A DNA stretch of 64,000 nt, taken from contig CM065302.1 of NCBI GenBank assembly GCA_032871835.1, positions 1,673,094 to 1,737,093 on the forward strand, written 5' to 3'. Source of the DNA: Dipteronia dyeriana. Taxonomy: Eukaryota; Streptophyta; Magnoliopsida; Sapindales; Sapindaceae. The notes below the pieces were generated by a model, which had not been told where the DNA came from, ran no database searches, and saw only the letters and a program-made list of their open reading frames with translations. A program made the translations under genes and the position numbers. Of this stretch, positions 31,455 through 45,469 are shown one piece after another; positions within the stretch are counted from its first letter, which is position 1; every line of letters begins with the position of its first letter.

Positions 31455-32440
31455 GATTCATTTCCTAAAATACAAATATGAATTCATTAGTCATTAATGG
31501 TCAAATTACTACAAATTAAATTGTTTAATTTAGTAAAAAAAAAAATTAAATAAATTACTAAACTGAAAAATGTTAAACTTAACTACTACAGATAAAAATC
31601 ATAATTTGCCAACAAAATATATTCAAACAAACCACTACAAATGAAATTGTTTAATTTACTAACAAAATATATTTAAATTAACTACTACACTTATAAATCA
31701 TAATTTACTAACAAAATATATTTAAATAAACTACTAAACTTAAGAATCATAAATTTACTGACTTAAAAATGTTAAAATTAACTAGTACACATAAAAATCA
31801 TAATTTACTAATAAAATATATTCAAATAAACTACTACAAATGAAATTGTTTAATTTACTAACAAAATATATTTAAATTAACTACTACACTAATAAATCAT
31901 AATTTACTAACAAAATATATTTATATTAACTACTACACTTTAAAAAAAAATAATTACTAACATAAAAATATAAAAATTAACTACTATACGGGGTACACAT
32001 AAAAATATAAATAATTTACTAAATAAACAAAAATATTTTAAAAATCAGCAAAAGTGTTTACATAACATTTTAAATTTACTCACATAAAGAAATAATACCA
32101 TTTAAAGAAAAATGTAACTTAAAAGTTTTGTGTGTTGGTGGAAAATGTGGAGAACAATAAATAGATGGATAATCGGGAATTAGTATAATACTATTATAAA
32201 GTGTGTAGAGATAGAGAGAGTAACAATGAAATTGAATGAAAATGTGTAGAGATTTGGAGGAGGGAGAGAGATTGAGAGAATGAGATAAAGTGAACGAAAA
32301 ATGGAATGGATTAGGGTATTTATAGAAAAATTGGAATTGTAGGTGAAAATATAAAATAGAGAGTTTAGTGGGTGTTTTGTAATTTTTTTGGGTCCAACGG
32401 TAGAATTTTAAAATTCAACCGTTAGAGGGTATTTAAAAAC
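31455..32440. repeat. AT-rich minisatellite inside the hAT 5' region
   Basis: 31500-32060 is a degenerate array of about 55-110-base units built on AATTTACTAACAAAATATAT and TTAACTACTACAC. From 32140 to 32310 there is a purine-rich leader-like stretch (GAGAGAGAG, GGAGGGAGAG). No gene. Confidence 0.7.
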
Positions 32441-32682
32441 AAATTGAAATGCCAAATGGCTGGACCGCGGAACCGAACCACCATGCCGCCCGTTGGACTT
32501 GGCTCGCCGGTTTGGCGGGCCGGCTCGACGGACCAACCACCTTGGGCATGGCACGCAGCACGCCACCATGCCGATCTTGGGCAGGCATGCAATCTCTACG
32601 AACCAGACCTGATCCGGCCCATTTTGTTTGCAGACCATACGGATTGGCCTGGTCCTGATCCTGGTCCATTTTTACACCACTA

Positions 32683-33528
32683 GAGTGCATATGATCACAA
32701 GACAGTTGATTTGGTTGTACTAGAAAGGACATGATCACAATCGGTACAACAGTGCACACAAGGGAACCCATCTATCTATCGATCTATCTAAACTTCTATT
32801 ATGATAGAATTATAACTACGAAAATTATTCTTCTCTTTTATTTTTTATTATTAATTACATAATTTTGTTTGTAATCACATGCACCAATGAAATTAAAGTT
32901 GTATATTCATTTGTTCATAGTATATATTTGAATATGACCAATTATATTTTTCCCACTCAAGGTTCTTCAACATGTATCCATTCATAAAAACGGAGCAAAT
33001 GCATATTTTAGCAATAGAGTTAATTATTGAATTTTAGTCCCTATAACAATAACATTATAAATTAAAATTAACAAGTATTATTTATTTTCTAATTAAATTT
33101 AGATATTATTAAATATTGATAATTGAGTATTTATCATTCCCAATTCTTCCATATATAACAATAAATATATAATATATTTTAATTTATTTGATCAATATAT
33201 AATCTATTTCATTAAGCTCAAAATTTCTTTTATTTATATATATCACCTAAAGTGTCATTTACCTCCTAGCCTCATTAGACGGAATTGAATTCTTTATTTA
33301 GATTATATCAATATTTATAATATCTTCTTTTTTTTTATTCGAATTCTACATATTCTGTCCCTCCCACATCAGTTGCTGTTCTTCCTATAGCAGGAAATAA
33401 ATTATAAAAATAAATATTCATTCAAGAGACTATTAAGAAGTAATGCATTTATTCTTTGAAGTACACATGGTCAATAGCTTCATTGGAGTTCTAGGAAACA
33501 TTTTATTACGGTGACAAAAACATAGATA
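32683..33528. other. 3' flank of the subtilase gene
   Basis: AT-rich. No gene. Portions recur near 36930-37130, 42590-42990 and 44270-44380 (shared GAGCAAATGCATATTT, AAGAGACTATTAAGA, TTTGAAGTACAC), marking old tandem duplication of this locus. Confidence 0.65.
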
Positions 33529-36629
<3,101 letters not shown>

Positions 36630-36662
36630 TGTTGTGTTGTTGAAATTGAAAAAGAGCAAAGG

Positions 36663-36675
36663 CTATTTTATATTT
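36663..36675 (-). promoter_or_regulatory. TATA box of the subtilase gene
   Basis: The minus strand reads AAATATAAAATAG about 35-45 bases upstream of the ATG. This implies a short leader. Confidence 0.45.
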
Positions 36676-36679
36676 AAAT

Positions 36680-37419
36680 TCAGAAGAATGAATATGATGT
36701 TTATTTAGCTTCCATATTGCCACTAAATTTGTAATTATAGGAATTGTCAACAAAAGGTACATTAATCTTTATACGATTCACAAATACCAAGTTTAAGAAT
36801 TGGGTCTAAAAAGGAAACTACACCAATTTATTCCAAGTATAGAATTGTGAAAATAGAATTAAATCTGTATTTATGATTATTATTATTATTATTATTGCAT
36901 CAAAGGGGATTTGATCTTCATTTAATATTTCCATTTGATCCATTATATTTCTATTTTAGGTTCTTCAGCATGTATTTATCAAAAAAAAAAGAGCAAATGC
37001 ATATTTATATATTGTCTGTGTGTTACTCATCAATTTGTTACTCTTACTAATTTTTCTCCGGGAAATAGATCCTCCCAACAAGATAGCAAAAAGACCTATG
37101 AAATTTCCGTGATCCTTCTCTAATGCTCAAGTTATATAATTCAATTTATTTCTTATCCTGTATTTAATAAAAATCAAAATTTCTTTTAAATTTTAGTTCT
37201 ACTTATTAGCTTTATATCAATATTATTGGCGGCTCTATTGCCGCCCAAAAAACTACTTTCAACATCCACTAACCTTCTATACTCCAATTTTTTTTTTTTA
37301 TTATATGATTTGACAATTCAATTTTTTATATTTACAATTCTTTTCTAAAGATATGCAATTTTAAAAATTTAAATTTAAAAAAATTATAAAAACACTTCAT
37401 TTTATCTATTTCCACTTCT
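36680..37419. other. subtilase upstream region
   Basis: Promoter side of the subtilase. 36925-37130 resembles the 3' flank of the same gene (32900-33020) and 44280-44370, so it is likely the tail of a degenerate tandem copy. An (ATT)n run lies at 36877-36896. GGCGGCTCTATTGCCGCC at 37229 is a short inverted repeat. Confidence 0.5.
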
Positions 37420-37755
37420 TTGAAGGAGGACCGAAACCTTCATAACTAAAACTCTTACATTCATGCCAATAACACCAACTATGATTTACGTTTTAGGATA
37501 ACATATTCATTGAAACCCATGAAATCCCAAGATCTTGTTGTTTGAAACTGGAGAGTTCTACTTGGAAAGACAGACAACTCAATTCATGCCCGTATATTAT
37601 AATCAGATTATTAAAACATATCACGAACATGTAAAACTATTGTACATAACTTGCTAGCCCAACTTTTGTCTATCAGTATCAGTAAGCATGGCAGAAAATC
37701 CATTGAATCTCCTTCTGTAACTTCTCACCAATATATTTTTTAGAGAGCTGGGGCT
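37420..37755 (-). pseudogene. degenerate tandem copy of subtilase exons 3-4
   Basis: Nearly repeats 35830-36040 and 36070-36215: the FMGFNESV region (GAAACCCATGAAATCCCAAG), the TLHLQTT region, the intron between exons, and the [12 protein letters not shown] region up to the same acceptor (AGAGAGCTGGG). The bases that would encode the catalytic Asp motif (VIDSGIWPE) are deleted, and other indels break the frame. Remaining exons are missing, so it is a truncated tandem duplicate. Confidence 0.85.
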
Positions 37756-38500
37756 GGAACGTAACCAGGATGGCAGGATTCCAAACTAGGATCGGCTAGA
37801 ATAAAATTAAGTTAACCCCAACGATACGAGGAAACTTTATTGATTGAAAAACAAAAGTACACCTAGTAGGGGGTCATACCATGTAAAATACATATTCTAA
37901 AAAATAAGTTATAATTTTTTTTTGATATACCACTTATAGTGACGGAGACTTGAACTTAGAAAATGTTTAGTTGGGTGGAATGGAATGAAAATAAAGTCAT
38001 TCTTAATGTTTGGTTTGCTAAAATGTAATGGATGGAGATTCCATTAGAATGTTGATTCCACCGTTTTGATGGATTGAACTTTTCATCTAAAAACCAATGA
38101 AATTCCCATTCCAGTTCCAAACTAAAATTAGTATTCCATAAATAATCTCATATGCCCCAACTCTATTCCAAAAATACCCCTCATTTCCAATATATTATTA
38201 TATATCATATATATAATATGTTATATATAATTATAATATTATATATACTTTTATGTTTTATTATTATTATCCATAATATATCATGTTATTTTAAATGTTT
38301 TGTAATTAAGAGTATTTTGGTCAAAATACAATTAATTCCATTTGTTAACCAAACAAAATAATATTGATTCAGAGACTGATTCAAAGTTCCAACCAAACAA
38401 AAAAAATCAGTTTTCATTTCCTTTCCATTCTCATTCTCATTCTCGTTATTATTTCATCATGGTAACCAAACGTGACCTTAGGACAATGATTGACTAAATT
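37756..38500. mobile_element. probable MITE (about 37955-38480) with flank
   Basis: Left end AATGTTTAGTTGGGTGGAAT and right end (complement) AGGTCACGTTTGGTTACCAT are approximate inverted repeats around an AT-rich, palindrome-prone centre (38185-38260). No coding sequence. The superfamily is not determined. Confidence 0.4.
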
Positions 38501-38519
38501 AACTTTCTTACCACTGAGT

Positions 38520-38945
38520 CATATTGAGCAAGGTGAAAATATGTTATCGCCGTCGTTGTTGTCCGTCGTCGTTGATAAGTTTGAAATATGTCGTCATTGT
38601 CCTCCTTCATATTAAATTATGTCGTCGTTGATAGTATAAAAATACTTGAACTTAGGACATTGATAGGCTTGAAATCCACCGTTGTTGTCCTCCTTCGTCT
38701 TCGTCATCGTCGTCCGTCGTCATCGTCAACCGATCTCCATCCATGGAGATCTTCGTCGTCTATCGTCGTCCTCCTTCGTATTTGTCTACGTCATCGTCTA
38801 TCTTGATGGATCCCTATGGAGATCCAATCTCAAGATTGGATCTCCCCCATACATCTATCTTGATGGACGGTGGAGATCTAATTTGGTGATTGGATCTCCA
38901 CCTCTCTCCTTTATTTATTTATTTTTCTTGTTTTTTTTATAATAA
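38520..38945. repeat. GTC/GTT-rich low-complexity region with hairpin
   Basis: Repeated CGTCGTTGTTGTCCGTCGTC-like trinucleotide runs (38550-38790). A 26-base perfect hairpin lies at 38819-38844 (GAGATCCAATCT, 2-base loop, complement) and a related GGAGATCTAATTTGG element at 38870. No convincing protein: the open frames here are low-complexity artefacts. Confidence 0.6.
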
Positions 38946-39374
38946 TCTATTTAATCTATACACATCCAAAAGAATGTTTTTTTTTCTAGTTTTTTTAATT
39001 TTTTTAAAATTTTCTTTGATTTTGAAATTTAGATTTTTTTTAAATTCAATTTTTAAAAATTATTTTTTTAAAAAAATGATTGAGGGTGTAGACCAACAAC
39101 ATGAACCGGATAGACGGTAATGTGAAATCCACACCTATTATGGTGGGTTTCATATTACGTCCATAGAGGGTAAAATGATTACTATGGGTTTCACTTTCCT
39201 AGGATTTTCTAGGTTTAAAAAAAAGTCAAAACTACTAACAAACAAGGTAATGTTATCATATTCTCATTCTCAATTAAAGATTACCTCATAAAAAACGAGC
39301 CTTTAACGTTTTATTCATTATTATTATACATTTTTTTATTAGTTATTATTTTATATATTTTATATATTTTTATT
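38946..39374. other. intergenic, poly-T and AT-rich
   Basis: Nothing recognised beyond T-runs at 38980-39080. Confidence 0.5.
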
Positions 39375-40381
39375 GGAGTAGTAATTGCACAAACGTCTCC
39401 CAAGTTTAGGCCTAATTATACATATATAGACTTTTTACCAAATATTACACAAACATCCCTAACATCAATTGACTTCCATCCAATTAACTGTTGACCAGAT
39501 TTTTAGTATTAAAATTCCAAAATACCCTTAGTTAATTATTTATACTTTATTTTATCCCCTTAAAATAAAATAAATTAAATTAAAATGCAAATAATTTTTT
39601 TTAATTATATACTTTTCAAACAAATTTTAAAAGACAAAAATATATAAAACAAAAAATTTAGACTTAAAAAAAATTAGAAAAGGGAATAAAGGAAAATTTT
39701 AAAGAAAAGAAAAGGAGAACGGATCTCAAATACGCCATTGATGGGACTTGAATTCACAATCATATAAAACAAAACTAGATTTTAAGTTGTTGACATTAAA
39801 ATACAATCGTTATTGATGATTGAAAATTGAATAAAATTGTGGAATCTCATTTATTGTTAAAAATCTTTGTGGCTTGAATGGAATCCTATTGATGATTGAA
39901 TATTGAATATAATTATGGTTTGTTGGTTTATGAATCATCAATAATGATTGAATTTTAATGTTAAACTTAAAATCTAGTTTTATTTTTCATGATTGTTGAT
40001 CCAAGTCTTAGTAATGGCGTATTTGAGATATGTTCTCCATTTCTTTTCTTAAAAATGCTATTTTATTCTTTTTTTCTAATTTTTTAATAGTCTAAATTTT
40101 TTTTTATATATTTTTTTGTCTTTTATAATTTTTTTTTGAAAAAAATATTATTAAAAGTTTTTTATTTGTATTTTTATATAATTTATTTTATTTTAAGGAG
40201 AACAAAATAAAGCATAAATAAGTAACTAAGTGTATTTTGGATATGTAATACTAAAAATATGGTCAACAACTAGTTTGGATGGAAGTCAACTGACAGTAGG
40301 GTATGTTTGTGTAATATTTGGTAAAAAGTATGTATGTTTGCAATTAATCCTAAACTCGAGGGATGTTTGTGCAATTACTCC
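39375..40381. mobile_element. 1-kb palindromic foldback element
   Basis: The two halves (39375-39860 and 39905-40381) are inverted copies over nearly their whole length. The left starts GGAGTAGTAATTGCACAAAC and the right complement starts GGAGTAATTGCACAAACATC. Later shared blocks are TTTTTACCAAATATTACACA, TTGACTTCCATCCAA, TTTTTAGTATTA, CTCAAATACGCCATT and CTAGATTTTAAGTT. Only a few dozen bases separate the arms. There is no coding sequence. Elements with such long inverted ends starting with G occur among non-autonomous MULEs and foldback elements. No exact target duplication was found. Confidence 0.85.
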
Positions 40382-41640
40382 TTTAATTTATTAGTATTAA
40401 TAAATATTTAAAGCATAACAAAAAAAAATGAAGTACAATATTACATAAATTTGGGTTTTTTTTAGATGGGGGAACTTCAACCCACGACCTCTCATTGGTG
40501 TAGGTATGAGGAGTTTAACACCGGATCAACCTCATCTTGTCTAAACAAATAATTATTTAAAAAATCATGATTAATTTTTATCTTTGTTATCTATTAGCTA
40601 TTTGTCCACTAATTTGATATTCCCGAAATGGTTTTTAAGAGTAATGATGGGTTGCCCAAAATACTTGTTGAAATTCATACTCAAATGATGTGACATGTGA
40701 GTTGTCAAGATCCTATCACTCACACCATAATCTCATGATTTACATGAATTATATATTTTATTTTTTTAAGGAAAAAATAGTACATACTCTTAACTTCTTG
40801 AAAGAAATTAAAATTGCTTGGTTTTTTCATTAAAGGGGATTAACACTATGTTTGGATTTGTGGAATATACGATAAAGGAAAGGAAAGATAAATGAGGAAA
40901 GGAAAGGAAATGAAAGTATTTTTAATGATTGTTGTTTGGATGGTTATAAATATAAAAGAAAGAAAAGGAAAGAGAGCTTCTCCTTCCAATCCACAAATCA
41001 ACTCTAGGTCCTCACAAGATGTCACTCATTTTTCACTTGAAATTGTACAAACGCAGTTAAATTGTCTTAGGTTAACCAATGGGGTGAATAGGTTTTTGCA
41101 CATTTTTTTCAATCCCTTGAAACAAACTTATGTTTGTCCCTCTAGCTAGCTTAAATAACAATACTTAAGATAATAAAGTATATGTAAGTAAACAATATGT
41201 ATTATCAAACCAAGTATTGTCAAAACAAGCTTACAAATTGCTAGTGAAAAGATTGACAAATAAAAATAAAAACAAACAATACTTATATTCTCAGGATTAT
41301 TCAATATATACAAGTATTCAAATAAAGATGATTATATACAAATATATTCAAATAAAGATGATTATATTCAAATACACATATAAGAATATTTACAGTCTTG
41401 ATCAATATGAAGTGCTTGTATATCACATATTACAACATACACATACAAGTAGATGAGAAGTATAGAATGAATTAACACATGATATTATTACGTGGTATAA
41501 CCTCCGTAGAGGAAACATCCACGGGTTGAATACAACCATTGGGTACTTTAATTATTGGAAAGTAGACAAGACATTCCTTAAAAGTGACCAACAAATGACA
41601 CACTCTATATTGGACTCGACGTCTACTCAATCTCTAGTGG
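40382..41640. other. intergenic, AT-rich
   Basis: A purine stretch at 40872-40975 (GGAAAGGAAAG repeats) and imperfect repeats of ATTCAAATAAAGATGATTAT at 41317-41365. No gene is recognised; the frame at 40892-41149 shows no family features. Confidence 0.5.
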
Positions 41641-41980
41641 TAGATTGGAAATTTAACTTTTTTTATTAATGATAATTTTAACCTAAAATAAAATAACTAA
41701 GCAAGACAAAAAAATTCTAGACACTCCAAACTAATTAAATTATTAAAAAAAAGAAATTATCTCTCCTAAATCATTAGATTAAATATTACATATTAAACTC
41801 TCTCTTAAATCTTTTATTACAATATTACCATATTAAATCTGTTATTACCATATTAAACACTCTTTCCTAATTACTCTCTCTCTCCATTTTTTTTAAAAAA
41901 AAAATCTTATCTCCATACTTTCTTAATCAATATCTAATTAATAGTAAAATAAAAAATATGAATATTTTGGTTTTTTTACT

Positions 41981-42023
<43 letters not shown>

Positions 42024-42500
42024 AAAAAGTCAATATAAATACCTTGTTTTGCTAAAAATAAAAATAGATACATGAAAACTTGATTTTTTATAACTAGATT
42101 CGATTAAACTCATAATATTTAAGACTAATGAAAGAATTAAAGTTCTTTAGGCAATCACATACCTACAAAAGTAACAAAAAACATTTTCATATTTAGATTT
42201 TTTTTTTTTTTTGAAAAATAGGGTACTAGTTTTTTGAGTTTTTTTTTAATATATATATATATACGATTCCTAAAAATCAAGCTTATTCGTATGTTTTTTT
42301 TTTAACTATTAGTCTTGCTTGAGAAAAAATTGAGATAGAAAATTAGAGATACGTTTTGGAGGAGAGAGAGTTTAATATGGTAATTGAAAATTTATAAGAG
42401 ACTATTTAACACGTAATATTTAATCTAATGATTTAGGAGAGATATTTTTTTTAATAATTTAAAAGAGATTACTTCTCAGCAGAATTCAAAAGCTACGATA
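41640..42500. repeat. second, shorter foldback-like inverted repeat
   Basis: 41745-41890 and the complement of 42345-42478 share ATCTCTCCTAAATCATTAGA, TTAAATATTAC, TCTCTTA and ACCATATTAAACTCTCTCT. The roughly 450-base spacer holds an AT microsatellite (41985-42017) and T-runs. Confidence 0.65.
41985..42017. repeat. (AT)n microsatellite
   Basis: About 14 AT units. Confidence 0.9.
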
Positions 42501-42843
42501 GTGCATCCTAACTTTTATTAAAATAAAATGGAATGTCTATAGAAATCTATATCGTAAGATTTTGAAGAACAACAATTGGATTTATGGAGAATGAATCTCA
42601 TGTTTATTCAAATTCTAATTAGATTATTAATTGAATATGACCATCATTTTACTAAATTCAGGTTCATCCATCCAAAAAAACTTAAAAAACCTTACTCAAG
42701 CGCTAAGGCAATTGAGAATAGATTTTCAATTTAAGAACATCCCACATGAGTAGTTTGATTTTTCTATAGCAAGAAGCCAAGAATAAATAATGAAAACAAA
42801 TGTTTATACAAGAGACTATTAAGACCTATTGCATTATCATTTA
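42501..42843. repeat. degenerate copy of subtilase 3' flank
   Basis: Resembles 32890-33460 (AGAGACTATTAAGA, TTTCTATAGCA and neighbours). The copy is opened at 42843 by a SINE. Confidence 0.55.
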
Positions 42844-42960
42844 GCCAATATGAGCGTAGCTCGGCTGGTAGATGGACGAGTGACTCACATGTCAACGGCT
42901 CGAATCCTACCAATGATGAAAACTTTCAAAAAAAAATAAATGGTCTCGGATTAATAGATA
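42844..42960 (+). mobile_element. short tRNA-derived SINE
   Basis: About 117 bases. The 5' part has a tRNA-like promoter: A box GCGTAGCTCGGCTGGTAGAT and B box GGCTCGAATCCTACC; then a short AT-rich tail. It is flanked by a 23-base direct repeat starting AAGACCTATT (42821-42843 and 42961-42983, two differences). The host sequence resumes seamlessly, matching the subtilase-flank duplicate. Confidence 0.75.
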
Positions 42961-42994
42961 AAGACCTATTACATTTATCATTTGAAGTATACAG

Positions 42995-44165
42995 AAGAGC
43001 ATCTCCAATGCAATGTTATTTCAATGTACTAATGCTATAATTTAGCATAAAGTAAAAAAAACATCCTCAAATGCAATACCAGATATTGTGTCAAATTTGA
43101 CATATGTTATAAATGTTGTTTTTTTAATTAGAAAAATACCATTATTAATTGTATTGAATGCATTAATTACTAACTTTTATAATTTTAAACAATAAAAATA
43201 TTATATATATTGAATGCATTAATTATATTTGTTGATTTCTATAATTTTAAATAATAATAAAAAAATAAAAATGGCATTTGAAATGGAGTTATACATTGGA
43301 TTACAATGCTAAAATGACGTATCAAATATAGTATTTTACTATTTTGTGTACCAAATTTAGCATTGGCATTAGTATATACATTGGAGATGATAGCATATGC
43401 CAAATTTTGCAAAACAATAAATGATGTTTTTTTAATTATAAAAATACCATTATTAATTGTATTGAATGCATTAATTACTAACTTTTATAATTTTAAACAA
43501 TAAAAATATTATATAAATTGAATGCATTAATTATATTGTTGATTTCTATAATTTTAAAATAAAATAAAAAAGTAAAAATGGCATTTGAAATGGAGTTATG
43601 AAATAGATTACAATACTAAAATGAAGTGTCAAATATAGTATTTTACTATTTTTTATATCAAATTTAGCATTGACATTAGTATACACATTAGAGATGGTCT
43701 AATGTTGTGTCAAATAATTGTGTCAATGCTACAATTTAGCACATTGTACAAAAACTCCCCTCCAATACACTGTCAAATGCTGTGTCAAATTTGGCACAAA
43801 GAATAGCATATGTCAAATTTGGCATAACAATAAACGCTTATTTTTTAAATGTTGAAATTTAATATACATTAATGTTATTTCAATCAAAATTTATTCCATC
43901 TGCAACTATTCTTTAGAAATTAAATATTCTTCCATTCTTGTCTTTACTTTTCCTTTTTTTTATTCAATTCCAAAAAGCGATAATAAATACATTAATGGTA
44001 ATTGTTGATTTTTATAATTTTAATTAATAAAATAATAAAAATAGCATTTTAAATACAACTTTACATTGGAACATAATACTAAATTGTTAATCTAAATATA
44101 GCATTTTACACTTTTTTATATTAAATTTGATATTGGTAATAATACATTCATTGAAGATAGTCTAA
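42995..44165. mobile_element. tandem array of MITE-like units
   Basis: Starts GAGCATCTCCAATGCAATG, with the inverted form ACATTGGAGATG at about 43380. The 300-350-base body is then repeated from about 43400 and again, more diverged, from about 43700. Each copy holds ATTAATTGTATTGAATGCAT (first two), ATGGCATTTGAAATGGAG-like and TTTAGCATTG phrases. The terminal motif CATCTCCAATG is typical of a common plant MITE type. No coding sequence. Confidence 0.75.
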
Positions 44166-44639
44166 TCACCAAACGGCAAGTGTGTCAAAATAGATTGACA
44201 GAAAATCATCAATAGAATGGCAGTTTAGAGTTTGCTATAAATTTTAAGAAAATGTTAGTTTATATATATCCTGAAAATATATACCAATGCACATTCATAA
44301 ATTGTCTGTGTTTATTCACTTTGTTACACTTACCATTTTTTTTCTTTGGGAAGTAGATTCTCAAGAAAACCTAACTAACACCCAAAAAGAAGAACTTATG
44401 AAAAATAGAAAGATTTATACAAAAGCTCTACTTTTTTTTCAACAAGGAGTATGAAAAACCATATTTCCTAAAATAACGAGAGCTAACAAAGCTAAGGAGT
44501 CTTGAGATATTCTTCAACAAGAATTCTAAGGAGATATCAAAGTAAGGGCTATCGAACTTCAATTCAAACTCTCATAAAGGAGTTTGAGAACTTGAAAATG
44601 AGGAAGAATAAGAATTTGATGGAATATTTCTCTATACTT
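44166..44639. other. intergenic with subtilase-flank relic
   Basis: 44275-44380 resembles 36985-37090 (ATTGTCTGTGT, TTTGTTAC, GGGAAGTAGAT). Nothing else recognised. Confidence 0.5.
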
Positions 44640-45013
44640 TTATTTACATTTACGATAATTTAATTATTGCTCATGTTGTTCAAATATTAAGAAGAATAAT
44701 TTCCCATTTACACTAAACCAAAGATTCATATTACTCATGTTGTTCAAATATTAAGAATAAGAATTTCCCATTTACACTAAACCAAAGATTCATGAGTCAT
44801 GTATCTGTAAACAGCATACCAAAAGGAACAACACATGCAAGTGCTGCTTATTATAAAGTGATTTTGCTATCGATGGTTAAAGCCTTAATTATTTTCTTCT
44901 TAAAGTCTGATATTTTGAACACTTGCCCTGTATACTAAGATTTTTATTTATTTATTTATTTAAAGAGATTTTTTATTTAGGATTCTTCATTATTCTCTTG
45001 TTTAATTAATTTA
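44640..45013. repeat. segmental duplication, copy 2, left part
   Basis: Matches 6090-6690 with two deletions. Inside it a block of about 65 bases (ACTCATGTTGTTCAAATATT ... CCAAAGATTCAT) is tandemly doubled (about 44666-44795). It ends at 45013, where foreign sequence starts, and resumes at about 50950. Confidence 0.85.
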
Positions 45014-45081
45014 AACCGCGGACCAAACACAACGAAGCAGGACTAAGCCTTTGCCATGCCATGTTAGATCTATCGGCCTTC
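45014..45081 (-). pseudogene. LINE-like fragment, left piece (split by copia)
   Basis: Short GC-richer piece continuous, across the copia insertion, with 50498-50945 (the CCTTC duplication joins them). No residues can be assigned in this piece alone. Confidence 0.5.
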
Positions 45082-45416
45082 TGTTGGTGGGATGGTATGG
45101 TTTGAGGTCACTTGTGGTGCACCTCTGAGAGAGAATTTGAACACAAACAATAAAAAGAGAAGCTTTTCTTATGTCTCTTTATATTTCATTTATCACTCCA
45201 CATATTTTCAATACAATCTGCATCCCTTTTATATAGGAAAATGAGATGAGCTAAACTACAAACAAAATAAATGCAAAACAATGAAGTCAAATGTGTGGTT
45301 AGGAAGCAGCTGGGAGTTAAAGGTCGTTGGAGCCATATCAATGGTTGGTTTCTAGAAGTGGGCGGCAAGGTGGTTGGCTGAAAGTGGTTGGCTGAGGTCA
45401 AGTTTGTTTTTCAACA
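45082..45416 (-). repeat. copia 3' LTR
   Basis: 335 bp, TGTTGGTGGG to TTTTTCAACA. A TATA box (complement of TTTTATATAGG) lies at about 45228-45240. About 17 differences from the other LTR. Confidence 0.93.
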
Positions 45417-45425
45417 TCCCCCCTT
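45417..45425 (-). other. copia polypurine tract
   Basis: Minus-strand AAGGGGGGA directly next to the 3' LTR, the primer for plus-strand DNA synthesis. Confidence 0.8.
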
Positions 45426-45469
45426 AAACTTGACTCCACATGTTTCTCCATACCAAGCATTGTCTTTAA

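Larger units (their letters stand above)
17908..32682 (-). mobile_element. hAT transposon (outer shell of a three-level nest)
   Basis: The left end TAGGGGTGTAAATCC and the right end (complement TAGTGGTGTAAAAATGG) form hAT-type inverted ends. Both ends carry GC-rich subterminal sequence made of short GGCCTG/GCCGG motifs (17940-18110 and 32455-32660), against an AT-rich interior. A minus-strand hAT transposase gene lies inside, split by a 10.8-kb MULE. Without the MULE the element would be about 4 kb, normal for an autonomous hAT. An 8-bp target duplication was not clearly found: 32683-32690 is GAGTGCAT and the left flank differs. Confidence 0.75.

Noticed and set aside
32408..32771. Trp/Pro-rich frames at the right hAT end
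   Set aside because: They overlap the GC-rich subterminal repeats of the hAT element; similar frames occur at the left end (17897-18163).
38588..38942. Ser/Val/Arg-rich frames over the GTC repeats
   Set aside because: They derive from trinucleotide repeats and lack any conserved domain or supporting gene structure.
40892..41149. 85-residue plus-strand frame as a small gene
   Set aside because: It begins in a GGAAAGG repeat, shows no family features, and has no promoter or splice context.
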